Below are positions 1 to 5,289 of a DNA stretch of 8,996 nucleotides, one piece after another. Origin of the DNA: Rubrobacter sp. (lineage in GTDB: Bacteria > Actinomycetota > Rubrobacteria > Rubrobacterales > Rubrobacteraceae); contig JADDPR010000028.1 of the NCBI GenBank assembly GCA_016781775.1, positions 1 through 8,996 of the forward strand, given 5' to 3'. The notes under the pieces were generated by a model that did not search any database, was not told where the DNA came from, and saw only the letters and a program-made list of their open reading frames with translations. How positions within the stretch are numbered: the stretch's first letter is position 1; every line of letters begins with the position of its first letter. The position numbers and the translations under genes were made by a program.

Positions 1-404
1 CGGAAGGCGAACCTCCGGTCGAGCCCGTGGGTCATCATGGCCTGGGCGATGATGAACGCTCCGATAAACAAGAAGATGGTCGACGACGCGAAGGCCCCGA
101 AGACGTCGTCCGCGGAGGCGACCCCGAAGATGATGCACATCGCCAGCGCGAGGACTGCCGTGACCGGGATCGGGATCGGCTCCGTGAGCCAGTAGACGAT
201 GACAAACGCAAAGACCGCCGCTAACGCTTGCTGCTCAGGTGGCAGCCCCAGCGGTAGAAAGTAAAGTACCAGAAAGACTAGGGGCCCCAAAAACAGGCCT
301 ACGGTCTGCCTTATCCGCTCGAAACGCTCCTCCGCCGGGGAGAGCATCTCCTTCTGCTCGCTGAGGGTCTTGTAGGTGCCCCCAGGCTTTATCGACTCGC
401 TCAA
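1..404 (-). CDS. DASS/SLC13-family anion:sodium symporter, N-terminal part (runs off left edge)
   Basis: This is the first 134 codons of a secondary transporter, cut by the left end of the window. The family imports divalent anions (di/tricarboxylates, sulfate or phosphate) across the cytoplasmic membrane, usually with sodium; the substrate cannot be read from this fragment. Residues 1-33 are a charged cytoplasmic tail. Hydrophobic segments lie near residues 34-54, 59-74, 80-95 and 108-123. Recognisable family stretches are WLTEPIPIPVTAV (72-84) and FASSTIFLFIGAFIIAQAM (105-123), followed by HGLDRR. I chose the TTG at 404-402 because a strong Shine-Dalgarno (AAAGGAGG) lies 8 nt upstream and no in-frame ATG is near; the upstream in-frame codons read KEEP. 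A TATACT box at 491-486 could be its promoter. It lies downstream of the carboxylate-amine ligase gene with a 123-nt gap. The family assignment is good; the substrate is unknown. Confidence 0.88.
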   Translation of the reverse strand, partial: MSESIKPGGTYKTLSEQKEMLSPAEERFERIRQTVGLFLGPLVFLVLYFLPLGLPPEQQALAAVFAFVIVYWLTEPIPIPVTAVLALAMCIIFGVASADDVFGAFASSTIFLFIGAFIIAQAMMTHGLDRRFAF

Positions 405-412
405 GGGTTCTT

Positions 413-420
413 CCTCCTTT
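413..420 (-). promoter_or_regulatory. Strong Shine-Dalgarno fixing a TTG start
   Basis: On the minus strand the sequence reads AAAGGAGG, 8 nt before the TTG at 404-402. It is the best ribosome binding site in the window and decides the non-ATG start of the symporter gene. Confidence 0.65.
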
Positions 421-485
421 TGGCGGCGACGGGCGGTGCCCCTTGCCTATGATCCCCGGCTTGCTTCCCACCGTTACTGGTCCGA

Positions 486-491
486 AGTATA
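486..491 (-). promoter_or_regulatory. Putative -10 box of the symporter gene
   Basis: TATACT on the minus strand lies about 80 nt upstream of the symporter start, giving a predicted leader of about 75 nt. No good -35 hexamer is visible at 16-18 bp spacing. An inverted repeat (AGCGG, 5-nt loop, CCGCT, 491-505) sits directly upstream and touches the box, so it could be an operator. The call rests on one hexamer. Confidence 0.38.
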
Positions 492-527
492 GCGGTTGCC
501 CCGCTGTCCTCGCACGACCCGATTCTT

Positions 528-1622
528 TTACGCAGTCCTTCGTATCAGGTCTTCGGCGACGCCTTTCAGGGAGCCGACCTCCCGGAGGACGGCCCGCTGC
601 CTGTCGGTGCCCGAGCCCTGGTCCAGGATCTCTAGTACGCTCGCGAGCTCGTCTTCGCACTCTAGGTCCTGCCCCACCGGACGCAGTCCCTCGACGAGGG
701 TTCGCGCCGCCTCCCTGGCCTTCGCGGAGCGCCCGCTGGCGAAGTCGTGGAAGGTGGCGTCGAGGCCGTAGCGGGTGGCGCGCCACTTGTTCTCGCTTAG
801 GAGCAGAGGGTCTTCGGGAGCTGCTGTTTCTCCGGCCGCGCCGGCCACGAGGCACTGGATAAGGGCGGCGAGGGCGGTCGTACGGGACGGGTCGGTCTGG
901 GCGTCGAGGACGCGCACCTCCACGGTGCCGAACCTCGGGTGGGGGCGGACGTCCCACCAGCACCACGTGTAGTCCGGGATGCTTCCGGCTGCCACGAGCT
1001 TCTCGACGTGTCCCTCGAACTCCCCCCAAGTACGGAAGGCGGGCGGGAGCCCGGAGCGGGGGAAGAGGTCGAAGATCTTGATGCGGGTCGAGGCGAGGCG
1101 GGTATCATGCCCGCGCCAGAAGGGGGAGTTGGCCGAGAGGGCTATAAGGAGCGGCACGTGCTTCGCGAGGATCCCGACCGCGCGGATCGCCGCCTCCTCA
1201 TCCGGGACCGCGACGTGTACGTGCAACCCGTAGATGGCCTGGGTTCTCGCCACCCACCCCATCTCCTCCTCGACCCTCCGGTAGTGCTCTCCCTCGGAGA
1301 CCGGCCCGTCGGACGGGTCGCTGAACGGATGGGTCCCCGACGCCGCAAGCCTCGCCCCGCCCCTCTCGGCGAGCGCCTTTACGCGCCGCCTCAACTCCGG
1401 CAACCCCGCCGCCAGCTCGGAGATGTTCCCGTAGACCGGCGAGCGCGTCTCAAGGCAAGCGCTCGAGAGCTCGGAGGTGACGAGGTCTTCTTCTCCCGGC
1501 CTCCTGGCCGCCAGCACGTCGCTTATAAGCGGTGCCAGCCCGAGCGTCCCGGGGTCTATGAGTTGGAACTCCTCCTCGATGCCGACGGTGTACGGCGCCG
1601 AAGCGCCAAAGCTCGTCTCCAT
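528..1622 (-). CDS. YbdK-type carboxylate-amine ligase (glutamate-cysteine ligase family 2)
   Basis: This is a 364-residue cytosolic enzyme of the GCS2 family, close to the usual length of about 370. The family joins a carboxylate to an amine using ATP. E. coli YbdK has weak glutamate-cysteine ligase activity, so the physiological substrate of this subgroup is uncertain. Visible family motifs, in order, are GIEEEF (14-19, the metal-binding acidic strand), GTHPF (96-100), GLHVHVAV (132-139), ANSPFWRG (164-171), WWDVRPHPRFGTVEVR (222-237), ENKWRATRYGLDA (277-289) and a C-terminal QGSGTDRQR (335-343). No internal break is seen. The ATG at 1622-1620 is preceded by AGTAGG only 3 nt away, which is too close for a good ribosome site. 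A TAGAGT box ends 6 nt before the ATG, so the mRNA may be leaderless. A role in low-molecular-weight thiol synthesis is possible but not shown by the neighbours. Confidence 0.92.
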   Translation of the reverse strand: METSFGASAPYTVGIEEEFQLIDPGTLGLAPLISDVLAARRPGEEDLVTSELSSACLETRSPVYGNISELAAGLPELRRRVKALAERGGARLAASGTHPFSDPSDGPVSEGEHYRRVEEEMGWVARTQAIYGLHVHVAVPDEEAAIRAVGILAKHVPLLIALSANSPFWRGHDTRLASTRIKIFDLFPRSGLPPAFRTWGEFEGHVEKLVAAGSIPDYTWCWWDVRPHPRFGTVEVRVLDAQTDPSRTTALAALIQCLVAGAAGETAAPEDPLLLSENKWRATRYGLDATFHDFASGRSAKAREAARTLVEGLRPVGQDLECEDELASVLEILDQGSGTDRQRAVLREVGSLKGVAEDLIRRTA

Positions 1623-1801
1623 GCGCCTACTCTAGCAGTACAGGACCGGGCCTTTGTCGCCCTCCGGCAGTCGCCTGCTTTGGGCTAACCTGACCGCTCG
1701 GGGAGATAGGGTATCGGGTTCGGTTCTCAGACGGCGTAACGGCCAGCGCTTGGGCTGCGGGTGAATTTACCGGGGCGAACGAACTATGGGCCCGACGAGC
1801 G

Positions 1802-2650
1802 CTACCGGACGTAGGGTCTGCGGTTGAGGACGGCCTGGATGCGACGGGCTTCCTCAAGATCCCGGACCGCGTCCCAGAGCTTGCCCTCCGGCACCGTGGT
1901 GTGCCAGTGGTCCGACCTGTACCCGTAGCGCCGCTTGAGGGTGCGGACGGAGTCCTTTGTGTATTGCAGGGCGAAGAGGAGACGGCGCATCTCGTCCGTC
2001 CGGCGCGGGAGGAGGTTGTGGCGGCTCTCGGCCCACCAGGAGATCTCCGGGCGCGCCTCTGAATCCTCGCCCCCTCCGACCGAGGAGAGTATAAGGTTCG
2101 CCTCCCACTCCACGCGCAGGGCGTCCATCTCGAACGTCTTCGGCAGCACGCTCAACGGTCCGAGGGAGAAGGAGTCGTCGGCGTGGAACCCGAAGGTCTT
2201 CTCCATCAGAATCTTCAACCGGCCGTCCGCGAGGTTCTCGTAGCGAGAGCGGAGGGCGAGGAGTTGCTCGTCCGAGTACGCCTTGAGGCCGTGCGCGGTT
2301 GGGCGTTTCGGATCCAAACCACCCCTGCGGAGAACCCTCGAAAAGGCCTTGTACGAGCGCAGGCTCTTCAGGATCCAGACGAGGTAGCCTCCAAGCCCCA
2401 GGAATAGGCCGACCGCCATCGACGCGTAGAAAGCCTCCGGTGGTACCGAGACGCCCTGCCCCTCGATGACGCGCGCCCCGAAGAGGTTATAAAAGAGTAC
2501 GACGGCGGTCGTCGTCGCCACGAAGACCGTGAAACCCAGGATCAGAAACGCCCCGAGGCGTCTGAAGGGCTGCACGCACGAGGAGGCGAGGCCCTCCCAC
2601 GCGATCCTCTCCTCGGCCGTCCCGAAAGAAGCTGTCCCCGTTCTCTCCAC
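1802..2650 (-). CDS. Unrecognised membrane protein with two N-terminal helices and a large soluble tail
   Basis: I do not recognise a family for this protein of about 282 residues. A short N-terminal region (1-30) is followed by two clear membrane helices, about 33-57 and 74-95, joined by a short loop containing GQGVSVPPEAF. The remaining 185 or so residues are charged and probably cytoplasmic, since basic residues (KSLRSYK) follow helix 2. The tail looks helical, with an aromatic and basic stretch ISWWAESRHNLLPRR in its middle and a C-terminal charged helix ending RRPYVR. I chose GTG at 2650-2648 because a TATACT box ends 7 nt upstream, which places transcription initiation at the start codon. 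The in-frame TTG at 2656, two codons earlier, would lie upstream of the predicted transcript start, and neither has a Shine-Dalgarno at proper spacing. It lies upstream of the ligase gene on the same strand with a 179-nt gap. Coding is convincing; function is unknown. Confidence 0.75.
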   Translation of the reverse strand: MERTGTASFGTAEERIAWEGLASSCVQPFRRLGAFLILGFTVFVATTTAVVLFYNLFGARVIEGQGVSVPPEAFYASMAVGLFLGLGGYLVWILKSLRSYKAFSRVLRRGGLDPKRPTAHGLKAYSDEQLLALRSRYENLADGRLKILMEKTFGFHADDSFSLGPLSVLPKTFEMDALRVEWEANLILSSVGGGEDSEARPEISWWAESRHNLLPRRTDEMRRLLFALQYTKDSVRTLKRRYGYRSDHWHTTVPEGKLWDAVRDLEEARRIQAVLNRRPYVR

Positions 2651-2657
2651 GAGCAAG

Positions 2658-2663
2658 AGTATA
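2658..2663 (-). promoter_or_regulatory. -10 box placing transcript start at a GTG codon (leaderless)
   Basis: The minus strand reads GC-TATACT, then 7 nt, then GTG GAG AGA. Initiation 7-8 nt downstream of the box coincides with the GTG of the membrane protein gene, and no Shine-Dalgarno is present. The -35 region is not recognisable. Leaderless starts of this geometry are common in actinobacteria. The same octamer GCTATACT occurs at 493-486. Confidence 0.45.
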
Positions 2664-2668
2664 GCCTC

Positions 2669-2690
2669 AACCCACCCCGTGGGCTGGGTT
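2669..2690. repeat. Imperfect inverted repeat upstream of a -10 box
   Basis: AACCCA (2669-2674) and CCC (2675-2677) can pair with GGG (2681-2683) and TGGGTT (2685-2690), leaving a 3-nt loop and one bulged C. It lies in the spacer/-35 region of the minus-strand promoter of the membrane protein gene, between two divergent genes. It could be a repressor operator or a simple hairpin; nothing in the sequence distinguishes these. Confidence 0.4.
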
Positions 2691-2784
2691 AGAGTTCACT
2701 TGTGGATGCCCCGATGCCGCGTCACGTTTCGCCCGACATCGGCGTGGGTAACGCGGTCTCTACACGCCAAGAGCGAAAGGTCGC

Positions 2785-2973
2785 ATGCATAACCACGACA
2801 GGTCCAAAGCTTCGGAGAAGATCGAGACCCGGGAGCGTTCCGGGGAGTCGGGGATCATCATTTTCGGCGGGGGCGGGGGGACCGGACCGGGATGCCTGTT
2901 CTGGATCCTTATCAGCATAATCCTCAGCGGCGCCCTGACCGTCATCGCCAACTTGCTCTTCGTGGTGTTCTAG
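2785..2973 (+). CDS. Small glycine-rich single-helix membrane protein (62 aa), function unknown
   Basis: This short protein has a clear layout. Residues 1-22 are polar and charged (HNHDRSKASEKIETRERSGE). They are followed by a short hydrophobic strand and five glycines (GIIIFGGGGG, 23-32), then TGPG and a hydrophobic helix from about 37 to 62 that runs to the C-terminus. Small proteins of the form Gly-run, CLFW, then one membrane helix occur in actinobacteria, but I know of no assigned function. The ATG at 2785 is preceded by GAAAGG with 4 nt spacing, which is somewhat short. It is divergent from the two-helix membrane protein gene (134 nt between starts) and convergent with the DUF2225 gene (64 nt between stops). 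Support is the hydrophobic pattern in this frame and the fit to the gap between neighbours. Moderate certainty that it is real. Confidence 0.65.
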   Translation: MHNHDRSKASEKIETRERSGESGIIIFGGGGGTGPGCLFWILISIILSGALTVIANLLFVVF

Positions 2974-2980
2974 GAGCTTC

Positions 2981-2998
2981 CGCCAAGCCAACCTGGCG
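2981..2998. terminator. Weak hairpin between convergent genes
   Basis: CGCCA (2981-2985) pairs with TGGCG (2994-2998) across an 8-nt loop. It sits between the stops of two convergent genes, where a bidirectional terminator would be expected. The stem is short and there is no real T-tract on either strand, so support is mainly positional. Confidence 0.25.
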
Positions 2999-3037
2999 AT
3001 TCGTGCCGCCCCCCGCGTGGAGGATCGGCCTGTCCTT

Positions 3038-3706
3038 TTAAGCCGCCTGCTCCCTCGCGAGCTTCGTCTGGTCCTTGATGAGACGGTCGAGCCAGGCGAG
3101 GGATGGGTCGCCTTCTACGATGCGGCCGGCGTTGACGTACCAGTTGAGCGCCTCGCGGTGATTGCCGAGACGGCGGTTCAGTTCCCCGACGAGGTAGGTG
3201 GTGGTGGCGAGCTCGCGGCCGGCGAGCGCTTCTTCCTTGAGGGCCCGGATAAAGTAGCGGACGGCCCGGAGTTGGAAGGTGCTCTCGAAGGGCCGTTCCT
3301 TCTCCTTGCGGCAGACCCAGGAGGCGCGCAGGCACAGGTCGCCGAGCTCGCGGGTCGGGAGGGCGCGCTCCTGGCCGCAGATCTCGGCAGCGTGGAAGGC
3401 GAGCCACGGCGGCGGGCTCGCGCGGAAGACGCGCAGGAGGCCGTCCTCCTTCAGGCGCTCCTCGAGGCCGTAGAGCTCGGTCGAGGTCGGGTCTATCTCG
3501 TCGAAGTCCTCGCGCGCCGCGAACGAGCAGACCGGGCACATCGTCACCTCGCTCTGGATGATGCGCGAGCCGTCCGACAATCGGCCGGGGAACTTGGGGC
3601 AGAGGTCCGACTCTCGACCAACCGTCGCGTACGTCCTTATTCGGGACGCCTTGAACACGCGTCGGCAAACCGGGCACCGGGTGTAGATCTGCTCGACCCT
3701 AGCCAC
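3038..3706 (-). CDS. DUF2225 protein: zinc-ribbon-like N-terminus with TPR-like C-terminus
   Basis: This is a 222-residue soluble protein matching the DUF2225 layout. The N-terminal part has CPVC at 11-14, C36 and CPVC at 57-60, with the intervening ESDLCPKF typical of the family; this spacing suggests one or two metal-binding ribbons. The C-terminal half is helical and TPR-like, including LVGELNRRLGNHREALNWYVNAGRIV, the stretch that usually identifies the family. The biochemical role is unknown. The open frame extends far upstream, past 4300, but that extension is low-complexity and crosses a promoter and two oppositely oriented genes. I chose GTG at 3706-3704, which has TGGAG 9 nt upstream and starts just before the first CPVC. 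It is divergent from the 66-residue gene (150 nt between starts). Confident in the family; the exact start is less sure. Confidence 0.82.
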   Translation of the reverse strand: MARVEQIYTRCPVCRRVFKASRIRTYATVGRESDLCPKFPGRLSDGSRIIQSEVTMCPVCSFAAREDFDEIDPTSTELYGLEERLKEDGLLRVFRASPPPWLAFHAAEICGQERALPTRELGDLCLRASWVCRKEKERPFESTFQLRAVRYFIRALKEEALAGRELATTTYLVGELNRRLGNHREALNWYVNAGRIVEGDPSLAWLDRLIKDQTKLAREQAA

Positions 3707-3805
3707 GGGCGTAAGCTCCAAGAGAAGGAAAGCGTGAGCTTCTGAATTCGGCCCCCAAAGTGTTTCGAGTTTACCATAAGCCCCGTGAGGCTCCGCCCGG
3801 CGCTT

Positions 3806-3812
3806 GTATACT
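3806..3812. promoter_or_regulatory. Possible shared (bidirectional) -10 element
   Basis: The core GTATAC is self-complementary. Read on the plus strand it gives TATACT (3807-3812), placing a transcript start near 3819, ahead of the 66-residue gene. On the minus strand it gives TATACA (3811-3806), about 100 nt ahead of the DUF2225 start. Neither side has a convincing -35. A second minus-strand candidate, TAAACT at 3773-3768, could serve DUF2225 instead. Confidence 0.4.
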
Positions 3813-3840
3813 CCCGAGGAGCGCGTTGCGGGGCAACTCT

Positions 3841-3847
3841 GGGGGAG
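3841..3847 (+). promoter_or_regulatory. Shine-Dalgarno selecting the TTG at 3856
   Basis: GGGGGAG lies 8 nt before TTG GAG CGG. It favours a short 66-residue product over longer in-frame starts at 3760 and 3826. The 3760 ATG is upstream of the candidate promoter at 3807-3812. Confidence 0.5.
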
Positions 3848-3855
3848 ACGAGATT

Positions 3856-4056
3856 TTGGAGCGGCGCACCAAGAGCGATGCGGAGGTCGCGTTGGAGCTG
3901 ATGCGGGTGGTCCTGGATCAGGCCGGCAACCGGCGCCTCTCGCCGACCCGAACCCTCGCCCTTTACCACCTCTGCAAAGAGGCCGTTGCCTACGATCCCG
4001 AAGGCCCCGTAACCGCCGATTACCTCGAAGAGAACCTGAAAAAGCTCTTTCAGTAA
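3856..4056 (+). CDS. Hypothetical protein, 66 aa, helical
   Basis: I do not recognise this small soluble protein. It reads as charged amphipathic helices (ERRTKSDAEVALELMRVVLDQ, then TRTLALYHLCKEAV) with a C-terminal DYLEENLKKLF. One cysteine is present, with no signal peptide or membrane segment. The same frame is open from an ATG at 3760, giving 98 residues. However, that N-terminus is proline/arginine-rich and precedes the candidate -10 at 3807-3812, whereas TTG at 3856 has GGGGGAG 8 nt upstream. It is divergent from DUF2225 and ends 149 nt before the importer lipoprotein start, with hairpins between, so it is probably not part of that operon. The helical composition supports a real gene; function is unknown. 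Confidence 0.6.
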   Translation: MERRTKSDAEVALELMRVVLDQAGNRRLSPTRTLALYHLCKEAVAYDPEGPVTADYLEENLKKLFQ

Positions 4057-4071
4057 GCGCCGTACGGGCGC
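4057..4071 (+). terminator. Short GC hairpin after the 66-aa gene
   Basis: Immediately after the TAA, GCGCC (4057-4061) pairs with GGCGC (4067-4071) around a 5-nt loop, followed by GTTC. There is no T-tract. It could be a weak terminator for the small gene. Confidence 0.3.
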
Positions 4072-4092
4072 GTTCGAGAACGCCTGGCGTTC
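4070..4092. repeat. Three-arm alternating dyad GCGTTC / GAACGC / GCGTTC
   Basis: GCGTTC (4070-4075), GAACGC (4078-4083) and GCGTTC (4087-4092) lie in a row. The middle arm can pair with either outer arm, giving two mutually exclusive hairpins. The right-hand one has 6 bp and a 3-nt CTG loop. It lies after the 66-residue gene and about 70 nt upstream of the importer promoter, so a terminator or a protein-binding dyad are both possible. Confidence 0.5.
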
Positions 4093-4103
4093 GGCCGCAG
4101 GTT

Positions 4104-4135
4104 CGGTTTACCGGGAAGTCGGCGCGCGGTGCGCG
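4104..4135. promoter_or_regulatory. Two dyads just upstream of the importer promoter
   Basis: CGGT-TT-ACCG (4104-4113) and CGCGC-GGT-GCGCG (4123-4135) lie side by side, ending about 27 nt before the TATAAT box. This is where an operator or activator site for the importer operon could be. GC-rich sequence makes the second easy to get by chance. Confidence 0.28.
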
Positions 4136-4162
4136 GCGTATCTTTGCGTAGGTGCGTTCCTC

Positions 4163-4168
4163 TATAAT
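4163..4168 (+). promoter_or_regulatory. Consensus -10 box of the nucleoside importer operon
   Basis: TATAAT lies 37 nt before the ATG of the lipoprotein gene, predicting a transcript start near 4175 and a leader of about 30 nt. No TTGACA-like -35 is seen at 16-18 bp (the hexamer there is ATCTTT); TTGCGT at 4144-4149 is too close. A weak -35 suggests dependence on an activator or another upstream element. Confidence 0.62.
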
Positions 4169-4205
4169 GTGGCCGATCAAGGTGCTTACGGAAGGAGATC
4201 GGCGT

Positions 4206-5261
4206 ATGCGCAACCCCAAGCTGCTCGGGCTGATGTTGATCGCGGCGCTAGCCGCGGCCGGTTGTGGCGGCGGGGGCGGCGGCGAGCAGGGTGGCGGCGG
4301 GGGAGGCGGCGAGGCCGCACGCGCGGCCATCGTCACGGACGTGGGTGGCCTCGGGGACCAGAGCTTCAACGACTCGGCGAACGCCGGGCTGGAGCGGGCC
4401 GTGAGCGAGCTTGGCGTGGAGACGGACGTGCTGGAGTCGGGCTCGCCGACGGACTACGACAGCAACCTCACGCAGCTCGCCGAAAACGGGTTCTCGCCCG
4501 TCTTCGCCGTCGGTTTCCTGATGACCGACTCCGTAACCTCGATCGCTCCCCAGTTTCCGGACACGAACTTCGCGATCATAGACTCCGTCGTCGAGGCGGA
4601 CAACGTGGCGAGCCTGACCTTCCGGGAGGGCGAGGGCGGCTACCTCGCGGGCGTCGTCGCGGGCCTCATGACGCAGGAGGACACGGACTTCACCACCTCC
4701 GATGAGAAGGTGGTCGGCTTCCTCGGCGGCCAGGAGGGCGCGCCGCCGGTTCAGAGGTTCCAGGTCGGCTACGAGGCCGGGGTCGAGGCGGTCTGCCCGG
4801 ACTGTGAGGTCATCTCCCAGTACGTCGGGGCGACGCCCGACGCGTTCAACGACCCGGCGCGGGGACGTGAGATCTCACTGCAGCAGATCGACCAGGGCGC
4901 GGACCTCATCTTCCACGGCGCGGGCGCCTCGGGCGCGGGCCTCTTCGAGGCGGCCAGCGACCGCAACATCTTCGCCATCGGGGTCGACTCCGATCAGGCC
5001 AAGCTCGCTCCGGACCGCCCGATCCTCACGAGCGCCATCAAGCGCGTGGACAACGCGGTCTTCCAGACCATCGAGCAGGCCCAGAACGGCCAGTTCCCCG
5101 GCGGCCAGGTCGTCGAGTTCGGCCTGAAGGAGAACGGCCTCGGGCTCGCCTCGTTCGGCCGTTTCGACGATCAGGTACCGCAAGAGGTCAAGGACCAGAT
5201 CGAGGAGGCCCGCCAGGGGATCATAGACGGCGAGATCACCATCCCAGAAGCTCCCCAGTAG
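4206..5261 (+). CDS. BMP/PnrA-family substrate-binding lipoprotein of a nucleoside ABC importer
   Basis: This is a 351-residue precursor. The signal peptide (MRNPKLLGLM onward) ends in a lipobox AAGC with the lipidated cysteine at position 20. A glycine-rich linker (21-35) precedes the binding domain (about 38-345). Family landmarks are TDVGGLGDQSFNDSA (44-58), GFLMTDSV (103-110), FREGEGGYLAG (139-149), VGFLGGQEGAPPVQRFQVGY (170-189), YVGATPDAFNDPARG (206-220), IFHGAGASGAGLFEAA (235-250), GVDSD (259-263) and SAIKRVDNAVF (276-286). By analogy with PnrA, D51/N55/D56, D261 and K279 are likely to contact ligand. Characterised relatives bind purine nucleosides, so a nucleoside is the likely cargo. 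The ATG at 4206 has GGAG 8 nt upstream; an earlier in-frame GTG at 4152 precedes the -10 box and is rejected. It is the first gene of a four-gene operon. Confidence 0.95.
   Translation: MRNPKLLGLMLIAALAAAGCGGGGGGEQGGGGGGGEAARAAIVTDVGGLGDQSFNDSANAGLERAVSELGVETDVLESGSPTDYDSNLTQLAENGFSPVFAVGFLMTDSVTSIAPQFPDTNFAIIDSVVEADNVASLTFREGEGGYLAGVVAGLMTQEDTDFTTSDEKVVGFLGGQEGAPPVQRFQVGYEAGVEAVCPDCEVISQYVGATPDAFNDPARGREISLQQIDQGADLIFHGAGASGAGLFEAASDRNIFAIGVDSDQAKLAPDRPILTSAIKRVDNAVFQTIEQAQNGQFPGGQVVEFGLKENGLGLASFGRFDDQVPQEVKDQIEEARQGIIDGEITIPEAPQ
4266..4313 (+). repeat. 27-nt-period tandem duplication encoding the glycine linker
   Basis: Positions 4266-4286 and 4293-4313 match at 20 of 21 bases. Each unit encodes six glycines and a glutamate, separated by CAG GGT. 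The duplication lies directly after the lipidated cysteine codon and makes the flexible tether between membrane anchor and binding domain. Such a tract can change length by slippage without breaking the frame. Confidence 0.75.
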
Positions 5262-5289
5262 GGTAACGAGTAGGGAAGCCCCCTCCGGG

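Noticed and set aside
491..505. AGCGG/CCGCT stem as a terminator for the ligase gene
   Set aside because: The stem is only 5 bp, there is no T-tract, and it abuts a -10 box; an operator or chance match is at least as likely.
235..1029. 264-codon minus-strand open frame overlapping the ligase and symporter genes
   Set aside because: Arg/Pro/Gly-rich shadow in another frame of the well-supported ligase; it also runs through the ligase-symporter gap.
2711..2744. CCGATG ... CATCGG inverted repeat between the divergent genes
   Set aside because: The 6-nt arms are about 20 nt apart in GC-rich DNA and have no clear relation to a promoter; chance is sufficient.
3760..3855. Longer N-terminus (ATG at 3760, 98 residues) for the small helical protein
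   Set aside because: It precedes the candidate -10 at 3807-3812, has a low-complexity composition, and lacks a ribosome site, whereas TTG at 3856 has a good one.
4175..4205. Riboswitch or attenuator in the importer leader
   Set aside because: With TATAAT at 4163-4168 the leader is only about 30 nt, too short for a purine riboswitch or similar element.
3707..4369. Long upstream extension of the DUF2225 reading frame on the minus strand (up to 443 residues in total)
   Set aside because: The extension is low-complexity, proline- and serine-rich, lies antisense to the 66-aa gene, the importer promoter and the lipoprotein signal peptide, and has no family similarity. It is a GC-driven open frame.
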